NCBI RefSeq assembly: GCF_041080655.1
Contig: NZ_CP163525.1
Coordinates: 806,001-870,000, forward strand
Reading direction: 5' to 3'
DNA: 64,000 bases
DNA from: Streptomyces sp. CG4
GTDB taxonomy: Bacteria; Actinomycetota; Actinomycetes; Streptomycetales; Streptomycetaceae
The first letter of the stretch is position 1, and every line of letters starts with the position of its first letter. The position numbers and the translations under genes are program-made. Below the pieces are notes generated by a model. It did no database searches. It saw only the letters and a program-made list of their open reading frames with translations, and was not told the origin of the DNA. Of this stretch, positions 34,763 through 44,556 are shown one piece after another.

Positions 34763-35187
34763 TGAGACCACGGCAGCGGCTCATCTCCTGGTGGCAGGAG
34801 CGTGGATGGCGGGACGACCGCGGGGACACGAGCATCCAGATGGCGATCGTCTTCCCGTTCGTGCTGCTCGCCACGGTGGCCGTCATCCAGGCCTCCCTGT
34901 GGTACTACGCCCGGCAGATAGCCGTGACCGCTGCCCGTGAGGGCGCCACCGCGGCCCGTGCCTACCAGTCGAGCCCGGCCCAGCGCGCGGAGCGGGCACG
35001 CTCGGTGCTGGCACGGACCGCGGGTGACAGCCTGCGCGGCTACACCGTGTCGGCGAGCAGCGACGGGCAGCGGGTACGGGTGGAGGTCTCCGGCACCGCC
35101 CTGTCGATGATTCCGGGCCTGTCCGGCCTGCAGGTCGCCCAGTCGGCGTCCGGCCCGGTGGAGCGCTGGACCGTCCCGGGAGGGTGA
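34759..35187 (+). CDS. TadE-like pseudopilin 1
   Basis: A 142-residue protein with the TadE pattern: a short basic head, RGDTSIQMAIVFPFVLLATV as the membrane helix with a conserved early acidic residue, then an extracellular beta domain (GQRVRVEVSGTALSMIPGLS). GTG 34759 overlaps the preceding stop; ATG 34762 is an alternative. It forms the minor pilin set with the next two genes. Confidence 0.78.
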   Translation: MMRPRQRLISWWQERGWRDDRGDTSIQMAIVFPFVLLATVAVIQASLWYYARQIAVTAAREGATAARAYQSSPAQRAERARSVLARTAGDSLRGYTVSASSDGQRVRVEVSGTALSMIPGLSGLQVAQSASGPVERWTVPGG

Positions 35188-35648
35188 ACCAGGTGCCATA
35201 CAGGGCTCGTTGGGCTGCGCAGCTGCGCGTCGATGAGGGCAGTGCTGCGATCGAGGCCGCCATTATCTTCCCGTTGCTGGTCATGTTCATCTGTCTGGCG
35301 ATTGCCGGTGGGCGGATCGTCACCTCCGGGGCGAAGATCGACTCCGCGGCGGAGGCCGCGGCACGGGAGGCATCGATCCACCGCACGGCGGTCTCCGCAC
35401 AGAGTGCCGCACAGACGGCGGCTTCGGAATCGCTGGACGACCAGGGCATCAAGTGCGCCTCGACCAGCGTCAGCATCAACGTCTCGGGTCTGAATGTGCC
35501 AGTCGGCCAGGTCGGAACCGTAAGCGCGACCGTGACCTGCACGGTCAACCTGTCCGATCTGCTGCTGCCGGGGGTGCCGGGGTCCCACACGCTCACCTCG
35601 ACGGCCACGTCGGTCGTTGATGAGTACAGGCAGCGGAGCGGCAGATGA
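35184..35648 (+). CDS. TadE-like pseudopilin 2
   Basis: A 154-residue protein: DEGSAAIEAAIIFPLLVMFI is the classical TadE helix with its Glu, followed by a coiled helical part (AEAAAREASIHRTAVSAQSA) and a beta domain with two Cys (KCAS and VTCTV). Overlaps both neighbours by 4 nt. Confidence 0.83.
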   Translation: MNQVPYRARWAAQLRVDEGSAAIEAAIIFPLLVMFICLAIAGGRIVTSGAKIDSAAEAAAREASIHRTAVSAQSAAQTAASESLDDQGIKCASTSVSINVSGLNVPVGQVGTVSATVTCTVNLSDLLLPGVPGSHTLTSTATSVVDEYRQRSGR

Positions 35649-36091
35649 TCTTGTGTCGGATACTCCGGGCCCGGGGGGATGACCGGGGCGGCGTGACGGT
35701 GTTCGTCGCCGTGTGCGTCATCGCTTTGATCGGCATCATCGGCGTCGCCGTCGACGGCGGCGGCAAGATGCGCGCCACCGAACGCGCCGACTACATCGCA
35801 GGCGAGGCCGCCCGGGCTGGCGGGCAGGCCATCGACCCCGCCAAGGCGATCAGCGGAACCGCAATCGTCGTCGACCCGAACAACGCGGTCGCGGCCGCCC
35901 AGGCCTACCTGCGATCGGCCGGCGCCACCGGCTCAGTGAGTGTGTCAGGGGACGCCAAGACCCTGACCGTCACCGTCCACAGCAGCTACGCCACCGCCTT
36001 CCTGCCAGTCGTCGGTATCGGCTCGCTCGCGGTGAACGGCCACGGCACCGCCACCCTCCTGCACGGCGTCACCGCTCCCCAAGGAATCTGA
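35645..36091 (+). CDS. TadG-like pilus protein
   Basis: A 148-residue protein with GGVTVFVAVCVIALIGIIGV as N-terminal helix followed by DGGGKMRATERADYIAGEAA, the signature of TadG-like and Flp-associated proteins with a von Willebrand-like head. It is shorter than full TadG, lacking a VWA domain, as is usual in Streptomyces. ATG overlaps the previous stop and its own stop overlaps the next ATG (TGATG). Confidence 0.82.
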   Translation: MILCRILRARGDDRGGVTVFVAVCVIALIGIIGVAVDGGGKMRATERADYIAGEAARAGGQAIDPAKAISGTAIVVDPNNAVAAAQAYLRSAGATGSVSVSGDAKTLTVTVHSSYATAFLPVVGIGSLAVNGHGTATLLHGVTAPQGI

Positions 36092-39000
36092 TGCGCACTG
36101 CCTCCTCCCCCGCCACAGTCGCCGGCCGCACCCTGGCCCGGGTCCTCAAGGGCGTACTGAGCCTGCTCGTCCTGGCCGCGCTCGTCGCCGGTCTGCCGCT
36201 CCTGCTGGCCTGGGTGACCCCCCTCGTCTGGGCCGCCGGCCACGACGACCTCGTTCATCTGCTGGACCGGCAGGACACCGGATCGGTCTTTCTGCTGCTG
36301 CTCGTGGCGGTGGGCTGGCTCAGCTGGGCACAGTTCGCCCTTTGCACCGTGCGCGAGCTGATCGCGCAGCTACGCGGCCGGACCTGGCGCGCTCCCCGCG
36401 GGCTGGGTGCCTCACAGCGGGCCGCAGCCCTCCTGATCGGCAGCGTCCTCGTCCTGCTTCCCACGAGTTCGGCGCTGGCCTCCCCCGCACAGGCCGCCTC
36501 CCACGCCGGTGCCACCCATATCCCAGGGCAGCACCGGGCCGCACAGGCCGCCGACAGTGATCAGGTCCCGGCGCCCACAGCGAGCACGCCGAAGGCCCAC
36601 ACGTACACAGTCCGCCAGACGCGCCCGGCGGAGAGTTTGTGGAGCATCGCGCAGACACAGTTGGGCGACGGCGAGCAGTGGCGGGAAATCGCCGACCTGA
36701 ACGAGGGCCGGACCATGATCGACGGCACGGTCTTCCACGCGAACAGCTTTCTGCAGCCTGGCTGGCAGCTTCAGATGCCCGAGCCCGCCGCGTCGGCGGG
36801 AGGCGTCCGTACGCAGCTGGGCGACAGCACCCCGGCTGCCACCAAGGTGGGCGGGCACATCGTCACAGTCCACTCCGGCGACTACCTGTCGAAGATCGCG
36901 GAGGAACAGCTCGGCGACGGCGACAAATGGCCGCAGCTGTTCGAGGCCAGCCGGGGCAAGCCACAGCCCCACGGCCTGCCCGAGATCACCAATCCCGACA
37001 TGATTCGCCCGGGGCAGCAGGTCACCGTGCCCGCCGCTCAGACCGGCCAGCCGCACCAAGACCGTGGCCAGGGAGAGGAGTCGGATGGCCAGGAGACCGC
37101 TCCCCCGACCACCCAGAACCCCGACGGCCCGGCAGATGGACAGACATCCCCGCCCAGCCGCACCGCCACACCTGCGCCGCAGGCGTCGGCGCCCAGCGCA
37201 CCGTCCAGTCGCCCGGCCGAACAACCCGGGCAGGATCAGTCCTCTCCGTCCGCCGCTGCGTCCGCGACACCCAAGCCCAGCGCCAGCGCCTCGGCTTCTG
37301 CCGACTCCCCGTCGGCGTCGGCCGAGCCGTCCAGCTCCCCTGCCTCCTCCCGCGCGACCGAGGCCCCGGCGACAGCCCCGGCCAGCAGCCCGCTGAACCT
37401 GCGCATCGTGCTCGGCGCCGGCGCGCTGCTCGCCGCCGCCGTCACCGGGGCGCTCGCCCTGCGCCGGACGCTGCAGCGCCGGCGCCGCAAGCCGGGCGAG
37501 AAGATCGCCATCGCGTCGGAGACGTCCACCGCGGAGGCCCAGTTGACGGCGGCCGCCGAGCCCAGCGCTGCCACACGTCTGGACGTGGCACTGCGGACCC
37601 TGACCCACCACGTGGCCCAACAGGAGGAGGGCAGCACGGTCCTGCCGCCGCTGCGTGCCGCCCGGATCGGCACCCGTGCGGTTCAGGTGCTGCCCGAGGA
37701 CCTCACCCAGGAACCGCTCGCACCCTTCACCTCCGGGCAGGGCGGCTGGTGGGTCCTGCCCGCCGATGCCGCTCTCCTGGAGGACGACGCAGCCCGCGAC
37801 GTCCGGGCACCGTACCCGGGGCTGGTCACGATCGGCAGCACCGAAGCGGGCGACCTGCTGCTACTCAACCTCGCCGGGCTGCCCGTGCTGCTGCTGGACG
37901 GCAACCCGGTCCACATCACTGAGGTGTGCACCTCACTCGCCCTGGAACTCGGGATGAGTCCGTGGGCGGCCGACGTCGAGGTCGTCACCGTGGGATTCGG
38001 CGAGGAACTGCCGCAACTGCTGCCCACCACGCGGATCGCCCACATGCGCCAGGCCGCGCACGCGCTGCGCGATCTGAGCGAACGCCTGCTGGAAGCACAC
38101 CAGATACCCGAAACCCAGCACCAGCCGTATCTGCTGCTGTGCGCATCCTCGCTGGACGAGGACACAGCCTGGCAGTTCGCCGACGTCATCGACCGGGCGG
38201 GGGCAGTTCCCGTCACACTGATCGCCCCGGCGAGTACGGCGGCCGCTCGCTTCCCCGAAGCGGAGATCCTCAACGCCTCCCTCAGCAAGCCGCAGAACCT
38301 CGACTACGCCGGCACCAACATCACCCTGCAACGCCTGGAGCACACCGCCTACCAGCAGATCACCACCGCATTGAAGGTATCCGGACAGCCGTCCCACCCC
38401 GCCGAAGGGCCCTGGCAGGACGTCCCGGACGAGCTCGACAGCATGCAGCAGCCCGGGCAGACATCACCAGAGGAGTCCACACCCGCAACCACTGCCGCCT
38501 CGATCCCGTCTCCGGCAGCGGCAGCCGATGTGAGCGGTCAGGTCTTCCCGGCCCTGCTCGCCGCCAGCACCGATCCGTCCGGGCTCCGTCTCCTCTCTCC
38601 CGCCGCTTCGTCGACCGGGCGCGATGACGAAGCCGGCCCGGGCAACGGAGCACCGGTGCCTTCGGCTCCGGTTTCCCCGGCTGCTGCGGACTCCACCGAA
38701 ACAGTGGAGGCCCAGACTGCGGAGGCCGACGACTTGGCCGCCGTTGAGGAGCCCACGCTGCCGGAGGCGGAAGAGTGCGAGGCTCAGGACCTGCACGCAC
38801 CAGAGATCCGGGTCCTGGGTCCGGTTGAGGTGACGGGCGTGGACAGCACGGGTCACGGGCCGAGGATGGCGCAGCTGGCCGCCTTGTTGTACTTCCGGCC
38901 CGGGCGAAATGCGGATGTCCTGTGTGCCGACATGGATCCCGTCAGCCCGTGGTCGACGAGCACCCTCAACGCACGGATGCAGGGCCTGCGTAGCTCCCTG

Positions 39001-39532
39001 GGCAGCGACTCCTCCGGCAACCTCTACGTGCCGCGCCGCAAGACGGGCGAGGACCCGTACCGGCTCGCATCGACCGTGCGCTGCGACTGGAGCCGTTTCC
39101 TCCAGCTCGCCGAACGAGCGCTGCCGCTGGGCCCGTCCGGCCTCAGCGACTTGGAGAAGGCTTTGACTTTGGTGCGGGGCAAGCCATTCGGTGGCCGGCC
39201 GTTGCCCTGGGCCGAAGCCTTCCAGCAGGAGATGATCACGCGGATCATCGACGTCGCGCACACCGTGGCCACCTACCGCATCCCCGCGGGCCCTCAGCGC
39301 CGCGCGACAGGCTGTCGCGACCGGTCTCGATGTAGACGACTCAGCTGAGCTATTGTACCGCGACTGGATGCGTCTTGAGGCTGCGCGCGGGAACCGCTCC
39401 GGGCTGCACACCGCGATCACCCGCGTGCAACAGGTCAACCGGGCCTTGGACTGCTCGCTCGAGATGGAGACGACACAGCTCATCAACGAACTCCTGGGCG
39501 GCTCGGGCACGGCGGTGCGCAAGGCGCTGTAG
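36091..39532 (+). pseudogene. LysM / BTAD-regulator-like membrane protein, frameshifted near the C-terminus
   Basis: A large protein closing the Tad operon. In order: two or three membrane helices (residues about 12-45, 62-85, 110-130), two LysM-like modules (HTYTVRQTRPAESLWSIAQT near 170 and HIVTVHSGDYLSKIAEEQLG near 255), a long Pro/Ser/Ala linker, another helix near 440, a cytoplasmic alpha/beta part, and a winged-helix plus BTAD segment from about 905 (EIRVLGPVEVTGVDSTG, LTLVRGKPFGGRPLPWAE). The open frame ends at 39348 in arginine-rich sequence, but the +1 frame from about 39285 gives LSAARQAVATGLDVDDSAEL and ALDCSLEMETTQLINELLGG to a TAG at 39532, the expected BTAD tail. One indel near 39265-39300 explains this. 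It may be a sequencing error. Confidence 0.72.
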
Positions 39533-39562
39533 ACGTTGGTACGCAGGGCCGCGCGGTGCGCG

Positions 39563-39855
39563 CTACTGGCTGGGGGCGGCGACGTCCCGGGCCGTGTGGG
39601 CGAGCAGCTCGTTCAGGGCAGCCTCGTTGGACACGGGCGGCCGGCTGCGCCACTCCCCCAACGTTTCCCGTACGGTCCGCGTGACCGCGTGCGCGCGCTG
39701 GGCCAGCCCGTCGTGCTGGTGTCAGTGGCTGAAGTCGGCGGGCGCCACCGGGTAGAGCGACTGCAAGGAGCTGCCCGAGGTCTTCGTGTAGGGCAGCACG
39801 TAGAGCCTGTCGATGTCTACGGTGTCGCGTAGGCCGAAGCCGCGGTGCTCACAGC
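39563..39855 (-). pseudogene. Unrecognised C-terminal fragment with an in-frame TGA
   Basis: The minus strand reads RGFGLRDTVDIDRLYVLPYT, KTSGSSLQSLYPVAPADFSH, a TGA at 39722-39724, then in the same frame HQHDGLAQRAHAVTRTVRET and EALNELL-type sequence to a TAG at 39563-39565. Codon use is coding-like on both sides of the TGA, and TGG would fit between FSH and HQH. No start is visible; upstream it collides with the ABC permease fragment. Family unknown. Confidence 0.42.
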
Positions 39856-39871
39856 CAGGCCTGCGCCCAGA

Positions 39872-40200
39872 GCGCAGACGGTGAGCCCGCTGCTCCAGGT
39901 CCAGGACGAAGACGACCTGCGTCGCGAGGAGGCCGGCAATGTCGACACCGTGCTCAACATGACGTACGGGCTGCTGGGCATGGCCATGGTCATCGCGGTC
40001 CTCGCCGTCATCAACACCCTGGCCATGTCGGTCTTCGAGCGCACCCGGGAGATCGGGATGCTGCGCGCCATCGGCATGTTCCGCTCCGGCATCAAACAGA
40101 TGGTCTGGCTGGAGTCCGCAGTGATCTCCCTGTTCGGCGCGGTCCTCGGCATCGGCGTTGGCATCTTCATCGCCTGGGCCGACGGCGGGCTGGCAGACCG
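39872..40200 (+). pseudogene. ABC transporter permease (FtsX-like) fragment
   Basis: In-frame sequence includes VLAVINTLAMSVFERTREIG, MLRAIGMFRSGIKQMVWLES and VISLFGAVLGIGVGIFIAWA, the penultimate part of a MacB/FtsX-type permease. Both the large periplasmic domain and the final membrane helix are missing. No start exists in the right place. It is joined directly to the ketosynthase fragment. Confidence 0.7.
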
Positions 40201-40230
40201 GGCACTGCCGATCGCTCGGACTCTGCCGCT

Positions 40231-40875
40231 TTGATCACCACCGCAGACCGCTACATCCTCCCGGACTTCGACCGCTATCGGGCGGACCGGGGGCAGCCCC
40301 GTGGAGACGAAGCAACCGGGCTGGTTCTCTCGCGGCGCAAGGGCGGCGTGGCACGGCTGATGTCCACCGTTCTGGCTGGCGACGCAACGTACGAGGGGTT
40401 GCAGCGCGGCGACCTGGCGTGGGCTGCCTGCCGTGGCACCCACGGCAGGCCGACGGACCTGCGAGCCAGGGCCAAGCAGTACCTCGCCGGTTCCCACGGC
40501 AGCGTGCCGGAGATCGTGGCGCGGCTGGGAAGCGGCCAGCAGGCCACCATTCGCCGGGCTCTTGGCGAAGCGGAGATCACGGCCGACGATGTCGCGTGGT
40601 TCGTCTTCCCGCATTCCGGCTACGCCATCGTCGACTGGCAGTCCCGGCATCGGGAGTTCGGCATCGCCGAGGAGCGTACGACATGGCCGTGGGGCCGTTG
40701 GGTCGGACATCTCGGCGCCGGGGACCAGGCCGCAGGGCTCACCCACCTTCTGGAATCGGGCAAGGCGCGGCCCGGTGACCGTGTTGCCCTGTTCGGGACG
40801 GGATCGGGGTATTCCTTCGGCTGTGCAGTGCTGGAGATCCTTCGGTCTCCGCAGTGGTCCGCCAGCACACGCTGA
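40231..40875 (+). pseudogene. 3-oxoacyl-ACP synthase III-like fragment (C-terminal half)
   Basis: About 210 codons match the C-terminal half of KAS III family enzymes: VARLMSTVLAGDATYEGLQR, the catalytic-His region WFVFPHSGYAIVDW, then FGIAEERTTWPWGRWVGHLG and VALFGTGSGYSFGCAVLEI. The N-terminal half with the active-site Cys is absent, so it cannot catalyse condensation. It begins at a TTG/TGA junction with the permease fragment, and no other biosynthetic genes are near. Confidence 0.68.
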
Positions 40876-41019
40876 CGGTAGAGCCGATTCCGGTGGTCAG
40901 GTTCGGCACCGGAATCCGCCGGCGAACCGGCCTCGTTCCTGATGTCGCATACCTCCTGCTGTGGCCTCAGCACCTCGAAGGAGGAGCGGAGTACGGCCAT
41001 TGGGTGACGGACCCGGGCG

Positions 41020-42969
41020 TCAGTGCCTGCGATACGACTGCACGTAGCCGCTCGCGGGCGTGCCCACGCCTGTCACGTCGTCGTAGCCGTTCACGGCCTT
41101 CAGCGAGCTGTCCTTGCCGAGGCTGACCACGGACGTGATCAGCCCGCGCGTCGCGTCGTAGTGGTTGATGAAGTCGACGCGAGCCACGGCGAGTTGGGAG
41201 CCCGTGGGGTTGTCCGTGACGTCGTGGTACACCTTCGAGCCGTACCTGGCGTAGATCGACGGGTTGGCGAACCCGATCGGTTTGCCGCAGCGCGCCTGCT
41301 GGGCCAGGGCCTGGACGGCCGCGATCACCGGCGCGGCGAGCGAGGTGCCGCCGGTGCGCTTCTCGTCGTACGCCCGCGTCTTGCCGTCCGGCAGGGTCTG
41401 CGTCTGCCCGATCAGGAACCCGGTGTTCGGGTCGGCGATGGCCGCGATGTCCGGGACGACGCGGTTGCCGGTGGCACCGTGGGCCTTGGCCAGCGCGTCC
41501 GGGACGACGCCCTTCTGGTAGTACGGCTCGGCGACCGTCTTGCTGGTGCCGCCGCCCGCGCCCGAGGTGAACTTTCCCGGGAAGCCGCGCCAGCTCTTGC
41601 CATCGGTCGACAGGGCCGCCCCCTCCGTGCCCCAGCCGGTCTCCCACAGGTACGAGTTGCCCTTGCCGACCGCCAGCGACGTGCCGCCGACCGCCGTCAC
41701 CCATGCCGAGTTGGCCGGGGCATCGACCTGCTTGGTCTTGCTCTTAGCGACCTCGTCACCGTCGTCACCGGAGGAGAAGTAGAAGCCGATGCCCTCCACC
41801 GCGCCCAGTTGGAAGACCCGGTCGTAGGCGGCCGCGCGGTCCGGCGTCTCGCGGGCCTCGACGCTGCCCCAGGAGTTGGAGACGATGTCGGCCAGGTGGT
41901 TGTCGACGGTCTTGCTGAGTGCGTCGAGCTGGTCGTCGTCGTCACAGGACGAGGCACCGACGTACGTGATCTGCGCGCCGGGCGCGACCGCGTGCACGGC
42001 CTCGACGTCGAGGGTCTCCTCGCCGTACCAGCCGGCCGCATCGCACTTCTTGGTCCGCGTGTAGTTCCTGGGCAGGACCTGGCGCAGCTGGCCGGTGGTC
42101 CAGGCCGCGTCGCCGTGCTTCTTCGCGTAGGTGGCCGCGTCGAACGCGATGGTCGGCGAGGCGTACGCGTCGGTGATGGCGATGCGCACCCCCTTGCCCG
42201 TGTACCTGCCCGCGCCGTAGGCGGCGCGCAGCTGCTTGCCGGTGTAGCCCCTCACGGCGTACGGGATCTTCGTGCCGTATGCGTCCGGCAGCGTGCTCGC
42301 GATGTTCGAGCCGTAGTACGACGAGAACGGACCGGAGTCGCGGACCACCCTCTCCGGCGGCGGGAGCTGGTCATGATGGGTCGTCATATGCGGCGCGTCG
42401 TCCAGGCCGGTGACGGTCAGGACGGCGCCGTTCAGGCTCTTGGGGACGGAGGCCTCCTTCACCGGGGCGCGGTAGGTCCCGGCGCCCTTGGCGTAGTTGT
42501 GCAGCTGCGTGCCGAACGCCTTCTGGGCGGCGGCGACGTTACCGGTGACGGCGACGTAGTGCCGCGTAACCCGGGTGACCTTCAGGCCCTCCGACGTCAA
42601 CCACGCCTTGACCGCGGCCACCTGGGCCTTGGCCGCGCCGAAGCGTGCCTGAGCCTGGCCGGCGCTCAGGTACCTGCCGTATGACGCCGAGGACGGGTCG
42701 GACACGGCCTTCGCGTACGCCGCGAGGCCGGCCGCGTCCCGGCCGGCGAGGTACACCCGGGCGGAGACCCGGGCGCTGTCGGAGGCCGCGCCCTTGTCGG
42801 CTTCGGCCGTGGCCCACGAGGGTTTGGTCCCCGCGAGCGTGTCCCGGCCCGGCGTCGGGTCGTCCGCCGCGTGCGCCGCAGGCAAGCCGAACACCAGCCC
42901 GCCGGCGATGAGCGGCAGCGCCACGGCCAGACTCACGCCGGTGCGCACTCTTGCCCGGTCGGAACTCAC
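41020..42969 (-). CDS. Secreted S53 family serine-carboxyl peptidase (sedolisin/kumamolisin type)
   Basis: A 649-residue precursor from GTG 42969 (GGGAGG upstream); ATG 43017 is an alternative adding 16 residues. A signal peptide (GVSLAVALPLIAGGLVFGLP, cleaved after AHA) is followed by a pro-kumamolisin domain (LKVTRVTRHYVAVTG) and the catalytic domain. Visible catalytic residues are Glu and Asp in GEETLDVEAVHAVAPGA, the oxyanion Asp in FYFSSGDDGDE and Ser in RTGGTSLAAPVIAAV, with the Ca-binding tail DVTGVGTPASGY. It should be an extracellular acid-active endopeptidase maturing by autocleavage. Confidence 0.92.
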   Translation of the reverse strand: MSSDRARVRTGVSLAVALPLIAGGLVFGLPAAHAADDPTPGRDTLAGTKPSWATAEADKGAASDSARVSARVYLAGRDAAGLAAYAKAVSDPSSASYGRYLSAGQAQARFGAAKAQVAAVKAWLTSEGLKVTRVTRHYVAVTGNVAAAQKAFGTQLHNYAKGAGTYRAPVKEASVPKSLNGAVLTVTGLDDAPHMTTHHDQLPPPERVVRDSGPFSSYYGSNIASTLPDAYGTKIPYAVRGYTGKQLRAAYGAGRYTGKGVRIAITDAYASPTIAFDAATYAKKHGDAAWTTGQLRQVLPRNYTRTKKCDAAGWYGEETLDVEAVHAVAPGAQITYVGASSCDDDDQLDALSKTVDNHLADIVSNSWGSVEARETPDRAAAYDRVFQLGAVEGIGFYFSSGDDGDEVAKSKTKQVDAPANSAWVTAVGGTSLAVGKGNSYLWETGWGTEGAALSTDGKSWRGFPGKFTSGAGGGTSKTVAEPYYQKGVVPDALAKAHGATGNRVVPDIAAIADPNTGFLIGQTQTLPDGKTRAYDEKRTGGTSLAAPVIAAVQALAQQARCGKPIGFANPSIYARYGSKVYHDVTDNPTGSQLAVARVDFINHYDATRGLITSVVSLGKDSSLKAVNGYDDVTGVGTPASGYVQSYRRH

Positions 42970-43492
42970 AGAACCTCCCACTGTGCTGTCTGTCTCATGG
43001 AGCGGTTCAGTCTGCATGTGAGTCGCGCGAGATCTGCGACGGAACGCCCAGTGAACGGATCACACGATGAAAATCACTCTTATGATCAACCCACATGTCA
43101 GGGGCATGATAGGTGGGGTGTCTTGTCCGTTCTTTTCCGGGCACGGTTTACCACGGCAGGCCGAAATAGCGGTACAGCCCGCCGGCCCGCGAAGCCTTGG
43201 GCCAACGGCGCGTTTCTTCCGTATTCCGGCTGTTCCCCTAGATGGGCCTGTGCTCCGGCCGCAGCGTGGAAGCGCAGTGGCCAAAAGCGATGATGCTCCC
43301 ATCCGTGACCAGGCGCAGGGCGGTGTTCAACGACACTCCGTATAGGGGAACCGCAGACCGCGCCGAGCGCGTCACGTGATCATGACGACTTCTCAGATAC
43401 TCTTGCGGACTGCGAGCCTTGACGACATTGCCCCGCCGGACGAATGCTTGGGCGAAGGGGTTTCGCGGCCCGGTGCGCCTCAGCCCGAGTGA
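42970..43492. other. Upstream region of the sedolisin gene
   Basis: About 520 bases without a supported gene. It is A/T-richer around 43020-43110, where the protease promoter is expected. Short frames here have poor codon patterns. Confidence 0.4.
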
Positions 43493-43720
43493 CTACAGAA
43501 CCGCAACGACGTTGGCGACATGATGCCCGTCGATCTCCACGGCAGCGACGTTGACCAGGTCCCCGGAGGCCAGGTGGCCGGTCACCAGCGAGGTGGTGAT
43601 GTCCAGCCCCCGCTGACCGAGCCGTTCACGTCGACATCGACAGAGCCCTGCATGGCCGTCACCCTGGCCTGGAAATACACGACGGCGAGCGCGGAGTCCG
43701 CCTGTACCGGGGGTGTCGGC
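43493..43720 (-). pseudogene. Frameshifted C-terminal fragment of an unrecognised protein
   Basis: The minus strand reads VVYFQARVTAMQGSVDVDVN in one frame and, after a shift near 43610, LDITTSLVTGHLASGDLVNV and AAVEIDGHHVANVVAVL to a stop. Both parts are coding-like and together look like one beta-rich domain. No N-terminus is present; the region upstream is occupied by the dead IS4 transposase on the other strand. Confidence 0.38.
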
Positions 43721-43794
43721 CTCGGCAGAGTGCGAGACCTCGATGCCCCGAGACGTCGCGGCTGCCTGCACCGGTGCGGTCGCGGCGATTGCCG

Positions 43795-44505
43795 CGGTGT
43801 CCGCGAGCCCGGCGGCGACCGACCGCTGGTGGATCGGGTCGTTGCCGAGGTCGGGTGTGCGGAGAAGCGCTGGCGCGTGCTGTCGGCCCGGTTCACGGTG
43901 TACTTCGTGCTCGCACTGTGCCTGTTTCCGCAGGCCGACTAGCTGGAGGTCTTGCGGTTGGTGAAGGCCGGCGAGCCGACGCTTCGGCCGTGGGCCGGGG
44001 TGAACAAGTCCTCTCTGACACGGGCGAGGCAGCGGCTGGGCTGGCCGGTGTTGCGAGAGCTGTTTCGGGCTGTGGCCCGGCCGCTGGGCCGGAGCGCGGA
44101 ACTCTTCCACGGGCTGCGGGTCCTGGCCCTGGACGGGGTGCTGCTGGCCGTCCCGGACACGGCGCGCAACCGGGACACGTTCGGCAAATCCGGCTCGCAG
44201 CGCAGTCCGATGGGCTAACCGCAGGCCCGGGTGGTCGCGGTGACCGAGTGCTCGGCGCACGCGGTACTGGATGCGGTGATCGGCGGCTGGAAAGACTCCG
44301 AGCGGATCGTGTCCGACGAACTGGAAGCCCATATCGGGGCAGGGACGCTGGTCTTGGCCGACCGCGGACTATGGGGCCTGGCTCGCTGGCACCGCTTTCG
44401 CGACCGGGGCGCCCACCTGCTGTGGAGGATGGAGCGCCGTGCCGCCCGCAGGGTCCAGGACGTCCTGCCAGACGGGAGTTCCTGGCCCTGATCCAGGCGA
44501 ACAAG
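43795..44505 (+). pseudogene. IS4-family transposase, inactivated
   Basis: One frame reads ARFTVYFVLALCLFPQAD, TAG (43940-43942), LEVLRLVKAGEPTLRPWAGV, then VLALDGVLLAVPDTARNRDT, TAA (44216-44218) and ARVVAVTECSAHAVLDAVIG with LVLADRGLWGLARWHRF. This is the body of an IS4-type DDE transposase with two in-frame stops and no C-terminus. Inverted repeats were not found. Confidence 0.7.
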
Positions 44506-44556
44506 CACGCCAAGATTACGCAGCCAGTTACACAGTGGCGAGCGGGGCTCGAGCCT

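Noticed and set aside
40231..40875. Start of a polyketide or fatty-acid gene cluster
   Set aside because: The ketosynthase III piece lacks the Cys half and no other biosynthetic genes are present.
41023..42684. 553-codon plus-strand frame
   Set aside because: Antisense shadow of the S53 protease, whose catalytic motifs and signal peptide are clear.
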